A stretch of DNA of 64,000 nucleotides from Goodfellowiella coeruleoviolacea (GCF_024171785.1 NZ_JAMTCK010000004.1:434001-498000); one strand, 5' to 3'. Counted from the first letter of the stretch, positions 51,092 through 59,383 are shown. A program made the numbers and translations. The notes: generated by a model not told the origin, from the sequence alone.

Positions 51092-52183
51092 TCAGTGGGT
51101 CCGCTTCGTCACGCTGACCGCCAGCTCGGCCAGCCTGGTCGCGGCCGGCTCCGCCACGGGGGTGGCGTGCAGCGCGTCCATGGCCGAGTCGGTCAGCTCG
51201 GTGATCCGCTGCTCGACCGCGTCGACCGCGCCGACCTCGACCAGCAGCGCCCGCACGCCTGCCACGTCCGACTCGGTCAGGTCGGCCCGGCCGATCGCGC
51301 CGCGCAGCCGCGCCGCCTCGGCCGCGCCCGCCCGGTCCAGGCCCAGCGCCACCAGCAGGGTGCGCTTGCCCTCGCGCAGGTCGTCGCCGGCCGGCTTGCC
51401 GGTGATCGCCGGGTCGCCGAACACGCCGAGCAGGTCGTCCCGCAGCTGGAAGGCCACGCCGAGGTCGGCGCCGAACCGGCGCAGCCCGGCCACCAGTTCG
51501 GCGGAGCCGCCGGCCATGGCCGCGCCCAACTGCAGCGGGCGCTCCACGGTGTAGGCGGCGGTCTTGTGCCTGGCGATGCGCAGCGCCACCTCGGCGGCGG
51601 ACTCGCCGCGGGCCTGGGTGAGCATGTCCAGGTACTGCCCGGCCAGCATCTCGGTGCGCATCCCGTGCCAGGGGTCGCGCAGCCGCTCCAGTGCGGCGGC
51701 GGGCAGCCCGGAGCCCTGGAGCATGTCGTCGGCCCAGGCCAGCGCCAGGTCACCGATGAGCAGGGCGGCGGCCAGCCCGAACCGCTCCGGCTGGCCCAGC
51801 CAGCCGTGCGCGCGGTGCTGGCCGGCGAAGGCCACGTGCACGGTGGGCGCGCCGCGCCGGGTCGCGGACGCGTCCATCAGGTCGTCGTGGACCAGGGCAC
51901 ACGCCTGGACCAGTTCGAGCGAGCTGATCGCGGTGAGCACCGCGGGCGTGTCCGGACCGTCCGGGTCACCGCCGCCGGCGCGCCAGCCCCACCACGCGAA
52001 GGTCGGCCGGATGCGCTTGCCGCCGCCGAGCACGAACCCGGTGAGCGCGTCCACCGCGCCGACGAAACTCTCCTCGGTGCGGGCGATCGTGGCCAGGTGC
52101 GCGGACAGGTAGTGGGCCAATGCCTCTTCGACGTGCTTGGGCAGCTCGACGTCGAGCGGGTGGAGCTGGTGTGGTGCGGACAC
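51092..52183 (-). CDS. Polyprenyl (geranylgeranyl) diphosphate synthase, IdsA2-like
   Basis: 363 residues. First Asp-rich motif VHDDLMDAS (D-D-x2-D), second FQLRDDLLGVFGD, plus GGGKRIRP and KTAAYTVERPL. Chain length cannot be fixed, but coupling to crtI suggests GGPP for carotenoids. Located next to metF-like and mptA-type genes as Rv2173 is. GTG 52183 is the start; no ribosome site is obvious. Divergent from metF. Confidence 0.93.
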   Translation of the reverse strand: MSAPHQLHPLDVELPKHVEEALAHYLSAHLATIARTEESFVGAVDALTGFVLGGGKRIRPTFAWWGWRAGGGDPDGPDTPAVLTAISSLELVQACALVHDDLMDASATRRGAPTVHVAFAGQHRAHGWLGQPERFGLAAALLIGDLALAWADDMLQGSGLPAAALERLRDPWHGMRTEMLAGQYLDMLTQARGESAAEVALRIARHKTAAYTVERPLQLGAAMAGGSAELVAGLRRFGADLGVAFQLRDDLLGVFGDPAITGKPAGDDLREGKRTLLVALGLDRAGAAEAARLRGAIGRADLTESDVAGVRALLVEVGAVDAVEQRITELTDSAMDALHATPVAEPAATRLAELAVSVTKRTH

Positions 52184-52273
52184 ACGTCTATGGTCCGGCC
52201 TGCGCGAACACGGCCCGCCACCGGGGCCCGTCCCAATGACCGAACGTCACCTTCCATTCGCCGGGAGTACCTC

Positions 52274-52279
52274 TACCCT
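52274..52279 (+). promoter_or_regulatory. -10 box TACCCT, leaderless start of metF
   Basis: TACCCT, 7 nt, ATG 52287. The box lies in a perfect 13-bp palindrome, CTACCCTGGGTAG (52273-52285), which could be an operator. Confidence 0.62.
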
Positions 52280-52286
52280 GGGTAGC

Positions 52287-53174
52287 ATGACGTCGGTGGT
52301 TGAGCGGCTGCGGAGCAGGAACCCGGCCGTGTCCGTGGAGTTCATGCCGCCCAGGGACGACGAGGACGAGCGGCGGCTGTGGCGGGCGATCCGGGAGCTG
52401 GAAGCGCTCGACCCGGCCTTCGTGTCGGTCACCTACGGTGCCGGCGGGTCCAGCCGGGACCGCACCATCAGCACCACCAGCCGGGTGGCCCAGGAGACCA
52501 CGCTCACCCCCATGGCGCACCTCACCGCGGTCAACCACTCGGTCGCCGAGTTGCGCAACGTGATCGGCTGGTACGCGGCCATCGGCGTGCGCAACGTGCT
52601 CGCGGTGCGCGGCGACCCGCCGGGCGACCCGATGGGCGAGTGGATCGCCCACCCCCAGGGGCTGACCTACGCCGAGGAGCTGGTCGCGCTGGTGCGCTCG
52701 CTCGGGGACTTCTGCGTGGGCGTGGCCGCGTTCCCGTACGGCCACCCGCGCTCGGCCGACCTGGACACCGACACCCGGCACCTGGTGAGCAAGCTGCGGG
52801 CCGGGGCGGACTTCGCCATCGCCCAGCTGTTCTTCCACCCGGACGACTTCCTGCGGCTGCGCGACCGGGTCGCGGCGGCCGGCTGCGACACCACCCTGCT
52901 GCCCGGGGTGATGCCGCTGACCACCCCGCGCACCCTGGCCAAGACCGTGGAGCTGTCCGGCGCCGAACTGCCGCGCGAGCTGGCGGCCCGGTTGGAGCCG
53001 CTGGCCGGCGACGCCAAGGCGTTCCGCGCCGCCGGTATCGACCTGGTCACCGAGCTGTGCGACCGGCTGCTCGCCGAGGGCGTGCCCGGGCTGCACTTCT
53101 ACACGTTCAACCGGTCCAAGGCCACCAAGGAGGTGATCGGCCGACTCGGGCTGCTGCCGGCGCACGTGCGCTGA
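52287..53174 (+). CDS. metF: Methylenetetrahydrofolate reductase
   Basis: 295 residues, FAD-dependent TIM barrel that makes 5-methyl-THF for methionine synthesis. Motifs: SVEFMPPRDD (catalytic Glu), VSVTYGAGGSSRDRT, HLTAVNHS, VLAVRGDPPGDP and FAIAQLFF, ending in GLHFYTFNRS. ATG 52287 has a leaderless promoter; the open frame to 52137 is not supported. Position matches the MetF-like Rv2172c. Confidence 0.94.
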   Translation: MTSVVERLRSRNPAVSVEFMPPRDDEDERRLWRAIRELEALDPAFVSVTYGAGGSSRDRTISTTSRVAQETTLTPMAHLTAVNHSVAELRNVIGWYAAIGVRNVLAVRGDPPGDPMGEWIAHPQGLTYAEELVALVRSLGDFCVGVAAFPYGHPRSADLDTDTRHLVSKLRAGADFAIAQLFFHPDDFLRLRDRVAAAGCDTTLLPGVMPLTTPRTLAKTVELSGAELPRELAARLEPLAGDAKAFRAAGIDLVTELCDRLLAEGVPGLHFYTFNRSKATKEVIGRLGLLPAHVR

Positions 53175-53266
53175 GGCGGGCGCCCGAACTCCTGGCGGCC
53201 GAGCCGGCCGGGCGCCGTCAGACCCGGCGTCGATGTGGCCCGTTGTGGCCCGTTGGTCGGCCGGCC

Positions 53267-54151
53267 TCAGGTGAGGTCCGACACCCGGACGGCCCGTCTG
53301 TGCGCGACCAGGGCCAGCGCCCCGACCACCAGGGCGGCGCCCACGGCCAGCGCGCCCACCACCAGGGACCAGGCCATCCAGGACATGCTCCCCTGGCCGG
53401 CGTACCGGGTCACCGCCGAGATCATCGTGGCCTCGCCGGGTTTGAGGGTCCAGGCGACGGTGTTGCTCGCCTCGTCGATGCCGTTGGTGTCGGTCACCGC
53501 ACCGGGGAAGCTGATCTTGACCTGGATGTCCGCCCGCTCCTGTCGCACGCTGCTCAGGTCGGCCGAGCCGGACATGGTCACCAGTTCGCCGGAACGGCGG
53601 AAGCTGAGCTGGTAGCGGCTCTCCGAGCCGCCGGAGGTGGCCGCCAGGTCGTGGAGTTCGTCGAAGCTCAGGCCGGTGAAGCGCAGCCGGCTGCCCACGT
53701 AACCGTCCTGTTTGTACGGTTCGGTGCTGGCCCGGCCGGCCAACTGGTCCGGGATCTTGAACTGGGGGCCGGGATCGCTCTCCTGCGCCGGGGGCACGGC
53801 GGCCACGATGTCACCGGAGACGAGGTCGTCCGAGGACACCGCCATGGCGGCGTGCACCCGCACGCACCCCGTGGTGGTCAGCAGGGTGACGAGCAGGAAC
53901 AGCGGCAGCAGGGCCGCGGATCGGCCGAGGCCTCCTCGGCCGAGAGCCTGAGGCAGCGCGGATCGGCCGAGACCTCGGCCGAGAGCCTGAGGCAGCGCGG
54001 ATCGGCCGAGACCTCGGCCGAGAGCCTGAGGCAGCGCGGATCGGCCGAGACCTCGGCCGAGAGCCTGAGGCAGCGCGGATCGGCCGAGACCTCGGCCGAG
54101 AGCCTGAGGCAACACTGTCGCGCGAGGACGCCGGAGCAAGCCCTGGAACAC
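53267..54151 (-). CDS. lppM: LppM-type lipoprotein with in-frame minisatellite in the signal-peptide head
   Basis: 294 residues. The mature part begins at the lipobox Cys in LLTTTGCVRV (about residue 96) and continues with the LppM beta-rich domain (MAVSSDDLVSGDIVAAVP, GSRLRFTGLSFDEL) and a C-terminal transmembrane helix (WSLVVGALAVGAALVVGALAL) before a basic tail. In M. tuberculosis LppM (Rv2171) is a membrane lipoprotein linked to phagosome trafficking. Here the signal head is about 80 residues because of a 13-residue unit LPQALGRGLGRSA repeated about five times, encoded by the 39-bp DNA repeat 53916-54111. No start codon lies between the repeat and the lipobox, so the repeat must be translated. 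GTG 54151 has AGGA 7 nt upstream; GTG 54196 and 54115 are alternatives. Confidence 0.85.
   Translation of the reverse strand: MFQGLLRRPRATVLPQALGRGLGRSALPQALGRGLGRSALPQALGRGLGRSALPQALGRGLGRSALPQALGRGGLGRSAALLPLFLLVTLLTTTGCVRVHAAMAVSSDDLVSGDIVAAVPPAQESDPGPQFKIPDQLAGRASTEPYKQDGYVGSRLRFTGLSFDELHDLAATSGGSESRYQLSFRRSGELVTMSGSADLSSVRQERADIQVKISFPGAVTDTNGIDEASNTVAWTLKPGEATMISAVTRYAGQGSMSWMAWSLVVGALAVGAALVVGALALVAHRRAVRVSDLT
53916..54111. repeat. 39-bp minisatellite, five units
   Basis: Units begin at 53916 (42 bp, with a 3-bp insertion and one substitution), 53958, 53997, 54036 (39 bp, identical) and 54075 (partial). Each contains GATCGGCCGAGACCTCGGCC. The length is a multiple of three in every unit, keeping the lppM frame open. 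No spacers, so it is not a CRISPR array. Confidence 0.95.
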
Positions 54152-54283
54152 GTGATCATCCTGCCAGTCCACGCGGAAACCGACCGGTCGAACCACACCG
54201 CGTGCACCGAAGGTGCGGCGTGGCTACCGACAGTGCGCCGGTGGCGTGGCGGAACACGGTGCCGACCACCCCGGTCGAGCAGG

Positions 54284-54289
54284 TAGCGT
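54284..54289 (+). promoter_or_regulatory. -10 box TAGCGT, leaderless start of the DUF885 gene
   Basis: TAGCGT, 7 nt, ATG 54297; no Shine-Dalgarno. Confidence 0.62.
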
Positions 54290-54296
54290 GCGGCGC

Positions 54297-55979
54297 ATGT
54301 CTTCATCCCGCACCAGCGTGCACGAGATCAGTGATCAGTATGTCGCGGACTACGCCGAACTGAACCCGAACCTCGCCACCGATCTCGGGGTGCCCGGCCA
54401 CGACGAGGAACTGACCGACTTCTCGCCGGACGCGCTGGCGGCCCGCAACGCGTTGGCCGAGCGGGCGCTGCGGGACGTCGAGGCGGCCGAACCGGCCGAC
54501 GACTCGGAGCGGGCCGCCAAGGAGGTGTTCCTGGAGCGGGTGGGCCTGTCCACCGAGATCTACCACGCCGGCCTGGTGGACTCCGCGCTGAACGTGATCG
54601 ACAGCCCGGTGCAGGGGCTGCGCGAGGTGTTCGACCTGATGCCCACGGACACCGCCGAGCAGTGGGCGGTGATCGCCAAGCGGCTGGCCAACATGCCGCA
54701 GGCCGTTGCCAACCTGCGGGCCGCGCTGTCGCACGCCGCGGCCGACGGCCGGGTCTCGGCGTTGCGCCAGGTCACCAGGGTGATCGAGCAGTGCGAGACC
54801 TGGGCCGGGCTGCGCGGCGGCCGGTCGTTCTTCGCGAACCTGGCCGCCCAGGCCGACGAGGTGGCCGGCGCGCCGCACGCCGACCTGGCCGCCGGTGCCG
54901 CGGCGGCCAGCCAGGCCTACGCCGAGCTGGCCGGGTTCCTGCGCGACGAGCTGGCCCCGAAGGCCCCGACCAAGGACGCGGTCGGTCGGGAGACCTACCA
55001 GCTGTGGTCCCGCTACTTCACCGGCGCCCAGCTGGACCTGGACGAGGCCTACGAGTGGGGCTGGCAGGAGTTCACCCGCATCGAGACCGAGATGAAGCAG
55101 GTGGCCGACCGGATCAAGCCGGGCGCCACCCTGGCCGAGGCCGCCGCCGCCCTGGACGCCGACCCCCGCTACCGGGTGCACGGCCAGCCCGCGTTCCAGG
55201 AGTGGATGCAGCGGCTGTCCGACCGGGCCCTGGTCGAGCTGCGCGGGGTGCACTTCGAGATCCCGGACGAGCTGATGCGGCTGGAGTGCCGGATCGCCCC
55301 GCCCGGCGGTGGTGTCGGCGCCTACTACACCGCTCCCACCGACGACTTCGCCCGGCCGGGGCGGATGTGGTGGTCGGTGCCGGCCGACCGGGAGGAGTTC
55401 TCCACCTGGCGCGAGGTCAGCACCGTCTACCACGAGGGCGTGCCAGGGCACCACCTGCAGGTGGCCACGGCCGTGCACCAGGCGGGCAAGCTCAACCGGT
55501 TCCAGCGGCTGATGTGCTGGGTGTCCGGGTACGGCGAGGGCTGGGCCCTCTACGCCGAGCGGCTCATGCGCGAGCTGGGCTACCTGGAGGACAACGGCGA
55601 CCTGCTGGGCATGCTGGACGCGCACCTGTTCCGCGCCGCCCGGGTGATCGTGGACATCGGCATGCACCTGGAGCTGGAGATCCCCGCCGGCACCGGGTTC
55701 CACGAGGGCGAGCGGTGGACCCCGGAGCTGGGGTTGGAGTTCATGCTCACCCGCACGATCACCGACCCGGCGCACGTGCGCGACGAGATCGACCGCTACC
55801 TGGGCTGGCCCGGCCAGGCCCCGTCCTACAAGCTGGGCGAGCGGCTGTGGCTGGCCGCCCGGGACGAGGCCAGGCAGCGCAAGGGCGCCGACTTCGACCT
55901 GCGCGCGTTCCACCAGCAGGCCCTGGAGCTGGGCGCGATGGGCCTGGACACGCTGCGCGACCGGCTGGCCGCGCTCTGA
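54297..55979 (+). CDS. DUF885 family metalloprotein (predicted peptidase)
   Basis: 560 residues, mainly alpha-helical. The zinc-type motif is YHEGVPGHHLQ (about residues 378-388; H-E-x4-H-H), followed by the downstream Glu in GYGEGWALYAERL. This is the DUF885 arrangement, related to M32/M3-like metallopeptidases; some homologues are called lipoproteins but no signal peptide is present here, so it is probably cytoplasmic. ATG 54297 with leaderless promoter. Substrate unknown. Confidence 0.9.
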   Translation: MSSSRTSVHEISDQYVADYAELNPNLATDLGVPGHDEELTDFSPDALAARNALAERALRDVEAAEPADDSERAAKEVFLERVGLSTEIYHAGLVDSALNVIDSPVQGLREVFDLMPTDTAEQWAVIAKRLANMPQAVANLRAALSHAAADGRVSALRQVTRVIEQCETWAGLRGGRSFFANLAAQADEVAGAPHADLAAGAAAASQAYAELAGFLRDELAPKAPTKDAVGRETYQLWSRYFTGAQLDLDEAYEWGWQEFTRIETEMKQVADRIKPGATLAEAAAALDADPRYRVHGQPAFQEWMQRLSDRALVELRGVHFEIPDELMRLECRIAPPGGGVGAYYTAPTDDFARPGRMWWSVPADREEFSTWREVSTVYHEGVPGHHLQVATAVHQAGKLNRFQRLMCWVSGYGEGWALYAERLMRELGYLEDNGDLLGMLDAHLFRAARVIVDIGMHLELEIPAGTGFHEGERWTPELGLEFMLTRTITDPAHVRDEIDRYLGWPGQAPSYKLGERLWLAARDEARQRKGADFDLRAFHQQALELGAMGLDTLRDRLAAL

Positions 55980-56162
55980 GCTGCTGGCGAGCTGCGGCGC
56001 GCACAGTTCGGCCGGGGTCGCTCGGCCGGGAGCTGTGGTGAGCACAGTGCGGCCGAGAGCCTTTGAACAGCACGGTGGGGCCACCCGACGCGGGTGGCTC
56101 CACCGCTGTCGCCCGTTGCTCCGCCCGTTCTCCGGTGCCCGGTGGGTTCTCCCCGGCGGCGG

Positions 56163-56729
56163 CTACACCGGCAGGGTGCGGCCGAGCACCGCGAACGGCC
56201 GGGGGTCGCCGGTGAACCGGTAGTGGCGCAGCACGTCGGTGAAGCCCAGCCGGCGGTAGAGCCGCCACGCCCTGGTCGGCCCCTCCGGGGTGGACAGCAG
56301 CACCCTGGCCGAGGACACCTCGCGCAGCAGGCCCCGTAACAGGTCGCCGCCGAGGCCGTGGCCCTGGGCGTCCGGCCGCACGTGCAGTTCGGTCAGTTCG
56401 AAGTAGTCGCGCAGCCACTCGTCGGCGGCCACCGGCCCGGCCACCGAGACCAGGCCGCGCCGGACCTGCTCGTGCCACCACTGGCCGGGGGCGCCGCGGT
56501 AGCCGTAGCAGATGCCCAGCAGGGCGTCGTTCGCGTCCAGCACGGCCACGCACCGCCAGTCCTCGCGCATCATGTGCGCCAGCCACATGGGTGCGCGCTG
56601 CTCCACCGTGCCGGGTGGGTAGCCCATGGCCGCCACGTACAGCTCCAGGGCTTCGCCGAGCCGGTTCTGCAGGTCGGTGGCGGACAGTTCGACCAGTCGT
56701 TCGTCGTGCGGCGAGGGTGCTGTGGTCAC
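56163..56729 (-). CDS. GNAT family N-acetyltransferase, Rv2170-like
   Basis: 188 residues. The acetyl-CoA loop is in LHVRPDAQGHGLGGDLLRGLL (R/Q-x2-G-x-G/A form: QGHGLG). CVAVLDANDALLGICYGY and the C-terminal LYRRLGFTDVLRHYRF complete the fold. Position next to the lppM region matches Rv2170. GTG 56729 overlaps the YbaK stop by GTGA. Acceptor unknown. Confidence 0.9.
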   Translation of the reverse strand: MTTAPSPHDERLVELSATDLQNRLGEALELYVAAMGYPPGTVEQRAPMWLAHMMREDWRCVAVLDANDALLGICYGYRGAPGQWWHEQVRRGLVSVAGPVAADEWLRDYFELTELHVRPDAQGHGLGGDLLRGLLREVSSARVLLSTPEGPTRAWRLYRRLGFTDVLRHYRFTGDPRPFAVLGRTLPV

Positions 56730-57310
56730 GAGGGCGTGTCCGATGCGGGTCGGGGTGCCTGGTCGGGCGAGCCGGCCGGGGCGGGACGGGACGGGGCGGC
56801 TGGCTCGGGTTGGTCGGCGAGCCACGCCGGGGTGCCGCCGGTCAGGTCGACCAGGTCGGCGAAGGTGGTGGGGAAGACGGACTTGGGGTGTCCCGCCGCG
56901 GCCCAGACCACCGGGTGGTCGGCCAGTGCGGTGTCCACCAGGGTGCGGATCGGCTCGGGGTGGCCGACCGGGGCGACCCCGCCGATGACCTGCCCGGTGT
57001 GGGTGCGGACGAAGGCGGGCGAGGCCTTGCCGACCTCGGTGGCCCCGACCAGCTCGGCCAGCCGGGTGGTGTCCGCGCGGTGCCGGCCCGAGGTGAGCGC
57101 GAGCAGTGGGCGCTCGACGCCGTCGAGGACCGCGGTGAACACCAGGCTGTTGGCGATCGCGCCGACGGGCACGCCCAGTGCGGCGGCGGCGTCGGCGGCG
57201 GTGCGCACGTCGTCGTCGAGCACGCGGACCCCGGCGGCGGACCGGTCGTGCCCGGCTTCGGTCAGTGCCGCGACCACCTTCTGCATCCCGGCGTGGTTGA
57301 GTGGACTCAC
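56726..57310 (-). CDS. YbaK/EbsC-family aminoacyl-tRNA deacylase
   Basis: 194 residues. Family pattern: VRVLDDDVRTAADAAAALGVPVGAIANSLVF with the conserved IANSLVF, then LLALTSGRHRADTTRLAEL, TGQVIGGVAPVGHP and LADHPVVWAAAGHPKSVFPTTFADL. Such proteins hydrolyse mischarged tRNAs (for example Cys- or Ala-tRNAPro). A Pro-rich tail of 25 residues follows. GTG 57310 has AAGGAG 6 nt upstream. Operon with the GNAT gene. Confidence 0.92.
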   Translation of the reverse strand: MSPLNHAGMQKVVAALTEAGHDRSAAGVRVLDDDVRTAADAAAALGVPVGAIANSLVFTAVLDGVERPLLALTSGRHRADTTRLAELVGATEVGKASPAFVRTHTGQVIGGVAPVGHPEPIRTLVDTALADHPVVWAAAGHPKSVFPTTFADLVDLTGGTPAWLADQPEPAAPSRPAPAGSPDQAPRPASDTPS

Positions 57311-57383
57311 GGGAACTCCTTGTACCGCATCTTCGCCCGTCCGGCTGATCAGGGAGGGGCGCGGCTCATCAGACCACGTGTGG

Positions 57384-57461
57384 TCACCCACCCGTGCGAC
57401 AGCCCCCACAGCAGGTTGAGAGATGCCCGTGAGCATGGTAAATCTGAAGGTGTTCGAACAT
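57384..57461 (-). CDS. Possible 25-codon small ORF starting inside the LexA box
   Basis: ATG 57461-57459 lies within the palindrome 57454-57469. The frame begins MFEHLQIYHAHGHL and ends with a Cys/Gly cluster STCCGGC before a TGA. No Shine-Dalgarno is present and an in-frame GTG lies four codons earlier. It may be a true SOS-controlled peptide, the remnant 5' end of a larger LexA-regulated gene, or chance. I cannot assign a function. Confidence 0.3.
   Translation of the reverse strand: MFEHLQIYHAHGHLSTCCGGCRTGG
57416..57444 (+). promoter_or_regulatory. Putative rightward promoter ahead of the LexA box
   Basis: TTGAGA (57416-57421), 17 bp, TAAATC (57439-57444). The expected transcript start, near 57451, is just before the LexA box. 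Confidence 0.4.
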
Positions 57462-57469
57462 TAGTTCGA
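57454..57469. promoter_or_regulatory. LexA (SOS) box
   Basis: TCGAACATTAGTTCGA: the two half-sites TCGAAC and GTTCGA are perfect with a 4-bp centre, exactly the actinobacterial LexA consensus. No SOS gene is directly adjacent. Confidence 0.82.
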
Positions 57470-57476
57470 TCACTGG

Positions 57477-57515
57477 GCCTGGTGGTGGGGTGGGGGAAGC
57501 ACCCCACCACCAGGC
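57477..57515 (+). terminator. Strong hairpin between divergent genes
   Basis: Perfect 16-bp stem, 57477-57492 with 57500-57515, 7-nt loop. Neither flanking known gene reads into it (YbaK leaves leftward, the 57634 gene starts later), so it needs another transcript to terminate, or has a different role. Confidence 0.7.
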
Positions 57516-57633
57516 TCGCCAGTCCGGGTGACGGGCGCGAGGGTGGGAGGCGAGACCAGCGGGAACGGGGCCGAGGGGAACACCGCCGGCCACAGCGAGC
57601 GAGCAGACCCAGCGTTGCCCGGAGGTCCCGGCC

Positions 57634-58521
57634 ATGAACAACGGTAGTGGCGCTGCCCGCGGTCACGCGCTGGTCGACCCCGGGCGCCTGCTGGACGTGC
57701 TGGGCGTCGAGAGCGAACTGCTGGCCGCGTGCGCGCACGACCAGGACCCGGACCTGGCCGTGCCCAGCTGCCCCGGCCTGACCGTCGGCGAGACCGTCCG
57801 CCACGTGGCCAGCTCCTACCGGATGGTGCTGGCCTGGCTGCGCGACGGCTACCGGCCGCGCACCTGGCGGGAGGACCCGCGCCCGGACGAGAGCCTCACC
57901 GACTTCCTGCGCTCGGGAGCCAGGCGGCTGCTGGCCGAACTGGCCGCGCACGAACCGGACGAGCCGTGCCCGACGTGGTGGCCGACCGAGGCGAACTACG
58001 GCTTCTGGCGGCGGCGCCTGGTGCACGAGACCACGGTGCACCGGGTGGACGTGCAGTCCGCGCTCGGCCAGCCGCTGGCGCCGGTGGCCGACGACGTGGC
58101 GCTGGACGGGGTGGACGAGGTGCTGTCGCTGTGGTTCACCCACCGGCTGGCGGTGCTGGGCGTGACCGGGCCGCGGCGCGGTTCGGTGGCCGTGCGCACC
58201 GGCGGCCGGGTGTGGGTGGCGCGGGGCGGTCCGGACGGCACCGCGGGCTGGCGCGCCGCGCCCGAGGCCGGCCAGGTCCGCGTCGGCGGCGGCGCCGATC
58301 GGCCCGGTGGCACCGATCAGTCCGATGTGGACCGATCCGATGTGGACGGTCAGGGTCCTGGGTCGGGCGCGGGGGAGTGGGTGGACGCCGAGGTCTCGGG
58401 TTCGCCGATGGACGTGTACCTGTGGCTGTGGGGCCGGTTGCCCAACCGGGCGGTCCACGTCACCGGCGACGACGACGCCGTGGCCCAGCTGTGGGCCCTG
58501 CTCCGGCTGGCCACCCGCTGA
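57634..58521 (+). CDS. Mycothiol-dependent maleylpyruvate isomerase family protein
   Basis: 295 residues. The DinB-like helical domain has the metal histidines in TVRHVASSYRMV and LVHETTVHRVDVQ. The C-terminal sterol-carrier-like domain contains the insertion DQSDVDRSDVDGQ, encoded by two GATGTGGACCGATC-like words (58322-58350) and unlike its surroundings. Members use mycothiol as cofactor for isomerisation or conjugation; substrate unknown. ATG 57634 is preceded by GGAGG. 295 residues is normal. Confidence 0.88.
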   Translation: MNNGSGAARGHALVDPGRLLDVLGVESELLAACAHDQDPDLAVPSCPGLTVGETVRHVASSYRMVLAWLRDGYRPRTWREDPRPDESLTDFLRSGARRLLAELAAHEPDEPCPTWWPTEANYGFWRRRLVHETTVHRVDVQSALGQPLAPVADDVALDGVDEVLSLWFTHRLAVLGVTGPRRGSVAVRTGGRVWVARGGPDGTAGWRAAPEAGQVRVGGGADRPGGTDQSDVDRSDVDGQGPGSGAGEWVDAEVSGSPMDVYLWLWGRLPNRAVHVTGDDDAVAQLWALLRLATR

Positions 58522-58586
58522 CCGCCCGCCCGCTGGTCGCGTGGGCGGGCGCGATATTTCGGGGGCCCGGTCCGGGCACCCGGCGG

Positions 58587-58592
58587 TATCGT
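58587..58592 (+). promoter_or_regulatory. -10 box TATCGT, leaderless start of the VOC gene
   Basis: TATCGT, 6 nt, ATG 58599; no Shine-Dalgarno. Confidence 0.6.
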
Positions 58593-58598
58593 CCGGTC

Positions 58599-59330
58599 AT
58601 GGCTACCCGACTGGTGGACATCGTGGTCGACGCGGCCGACCCCGTGCCGCTCGCCCGGTTCTGGGCCGACCTGCTGGGCTGGCGGGTGGAGCACGTCGCC
58701 GAGGACCAGGTGACCGTGCGCGCCACCGACATCCCCGGCTCGACGCTGAAGTTGACCTTCGTGCCGGTGGCCGACGCCAAGGCGGGCAAGAACCGCGTCC
58801 ACCTCGACCTGGCCAGCACGTCCGCGGCGCACCAGCGCGACCTGGTCGAGCGGGCCGGGCGGCTGGGTGCCGAGCCGGCCGACATCGGCCAGCGCCGGGA
58901 GCTGCCCTGGGTGGTGTTGGCCGACCCGCAGGGCAACGAGTTCTGCGTGCTGGAGCCGCGCCCGGTCTACCAGCACACCGGCGCGCTCGCCGCCGTGGTG
59001 GTCGACGCGGTGCGGCCCGGCGCGCTCGCGGAGTTCTGGGCCGGGGCCACCGGGTGGGCCGTGGTGGACAGCCAGGCCGAGTTCGCCTCGGTGCGGCCGA
59101 GTTCCGGGGTGGGGCCGTGGCTGGAGTTCGTGGCCGACAGCGGCGCCAAGCGCGGCAAGAACCGGGTGCACCTCGACCTCGCCCCCACCCCCGGCGGTGA
59201 TCTGGCCGCCGAGGTGGACCGGTTGTGCGCGCTGGGCGCGGTGCCGGTGGACATCGGCCAGGGTGCGGTGTCCTGGCGGGTGCTGGCCGACCCGGAGGGC
59301 AACGAGTTCTGCGTGCTCACCCCGCGCTGA
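58599..59330 (+). CDS. Tandem VOC (glyoxalase-like) family protein
   Basis: 243 residues made of two homologous halves, each ending with the same sequence: DPQGNEFCVLEPR near residue 120 and DPEGNEFCVLTPR at the end. Each half has KNRVHLDLA. The DUF/VOC fold with His and Glu at these positions suggests metal binding. Substrate unknown; relatives include glyoxalase/bleomycin-resistance-like proteins. ATG 58599 has a leaderless promoter. Confidence 0.9.
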   Translation: MATRLVDIVVDAADPVPLARFWADLLGWRVEHVAEDQVTVRATDIPGSTLKLTFVPVADAKAGKNRVHLDLASTSAAHQRDLVERAGRLGAEPADIGQRRELPWVVLADPQGNEFCVLEPRPVYQHTGALAAVVVDAVRPGALAEFWAGATGWAVVDSQAEFASVRPSSGVGPWLEFVADSGAKRGKNRVHLDLAPTPGGDLAAEVDRLCALGAVPVDIGQGAVSWRVLADPEGNEFCVLTPR

Positions 59331-59383
59331 CCGGCTCACCCCGCGCTGACCGCATCAGCCCGCGCTGGCCAGGGGCGCTGTGC

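Larger units (their letters stand above)
57451..57515 (+). ncRNA. Candidate SOS-controlled short RNA
   Basis: Model: a transcript beginning near 57451 from the promoter at 57416-57444 would carry the LexA palindrome at its 5' end and stop at the hairpin 57477-57515, about 65 nt in all. The three elements are in correct order and spacing, but expression is not shown and the -10 is imperfect. Confidence 0.3.

Noticed and set aside
53916-54111. CRISPR-like regular repeat
   Set aside because: Units abut with no spacers, are in frame with lppM, and there are no cas genes.
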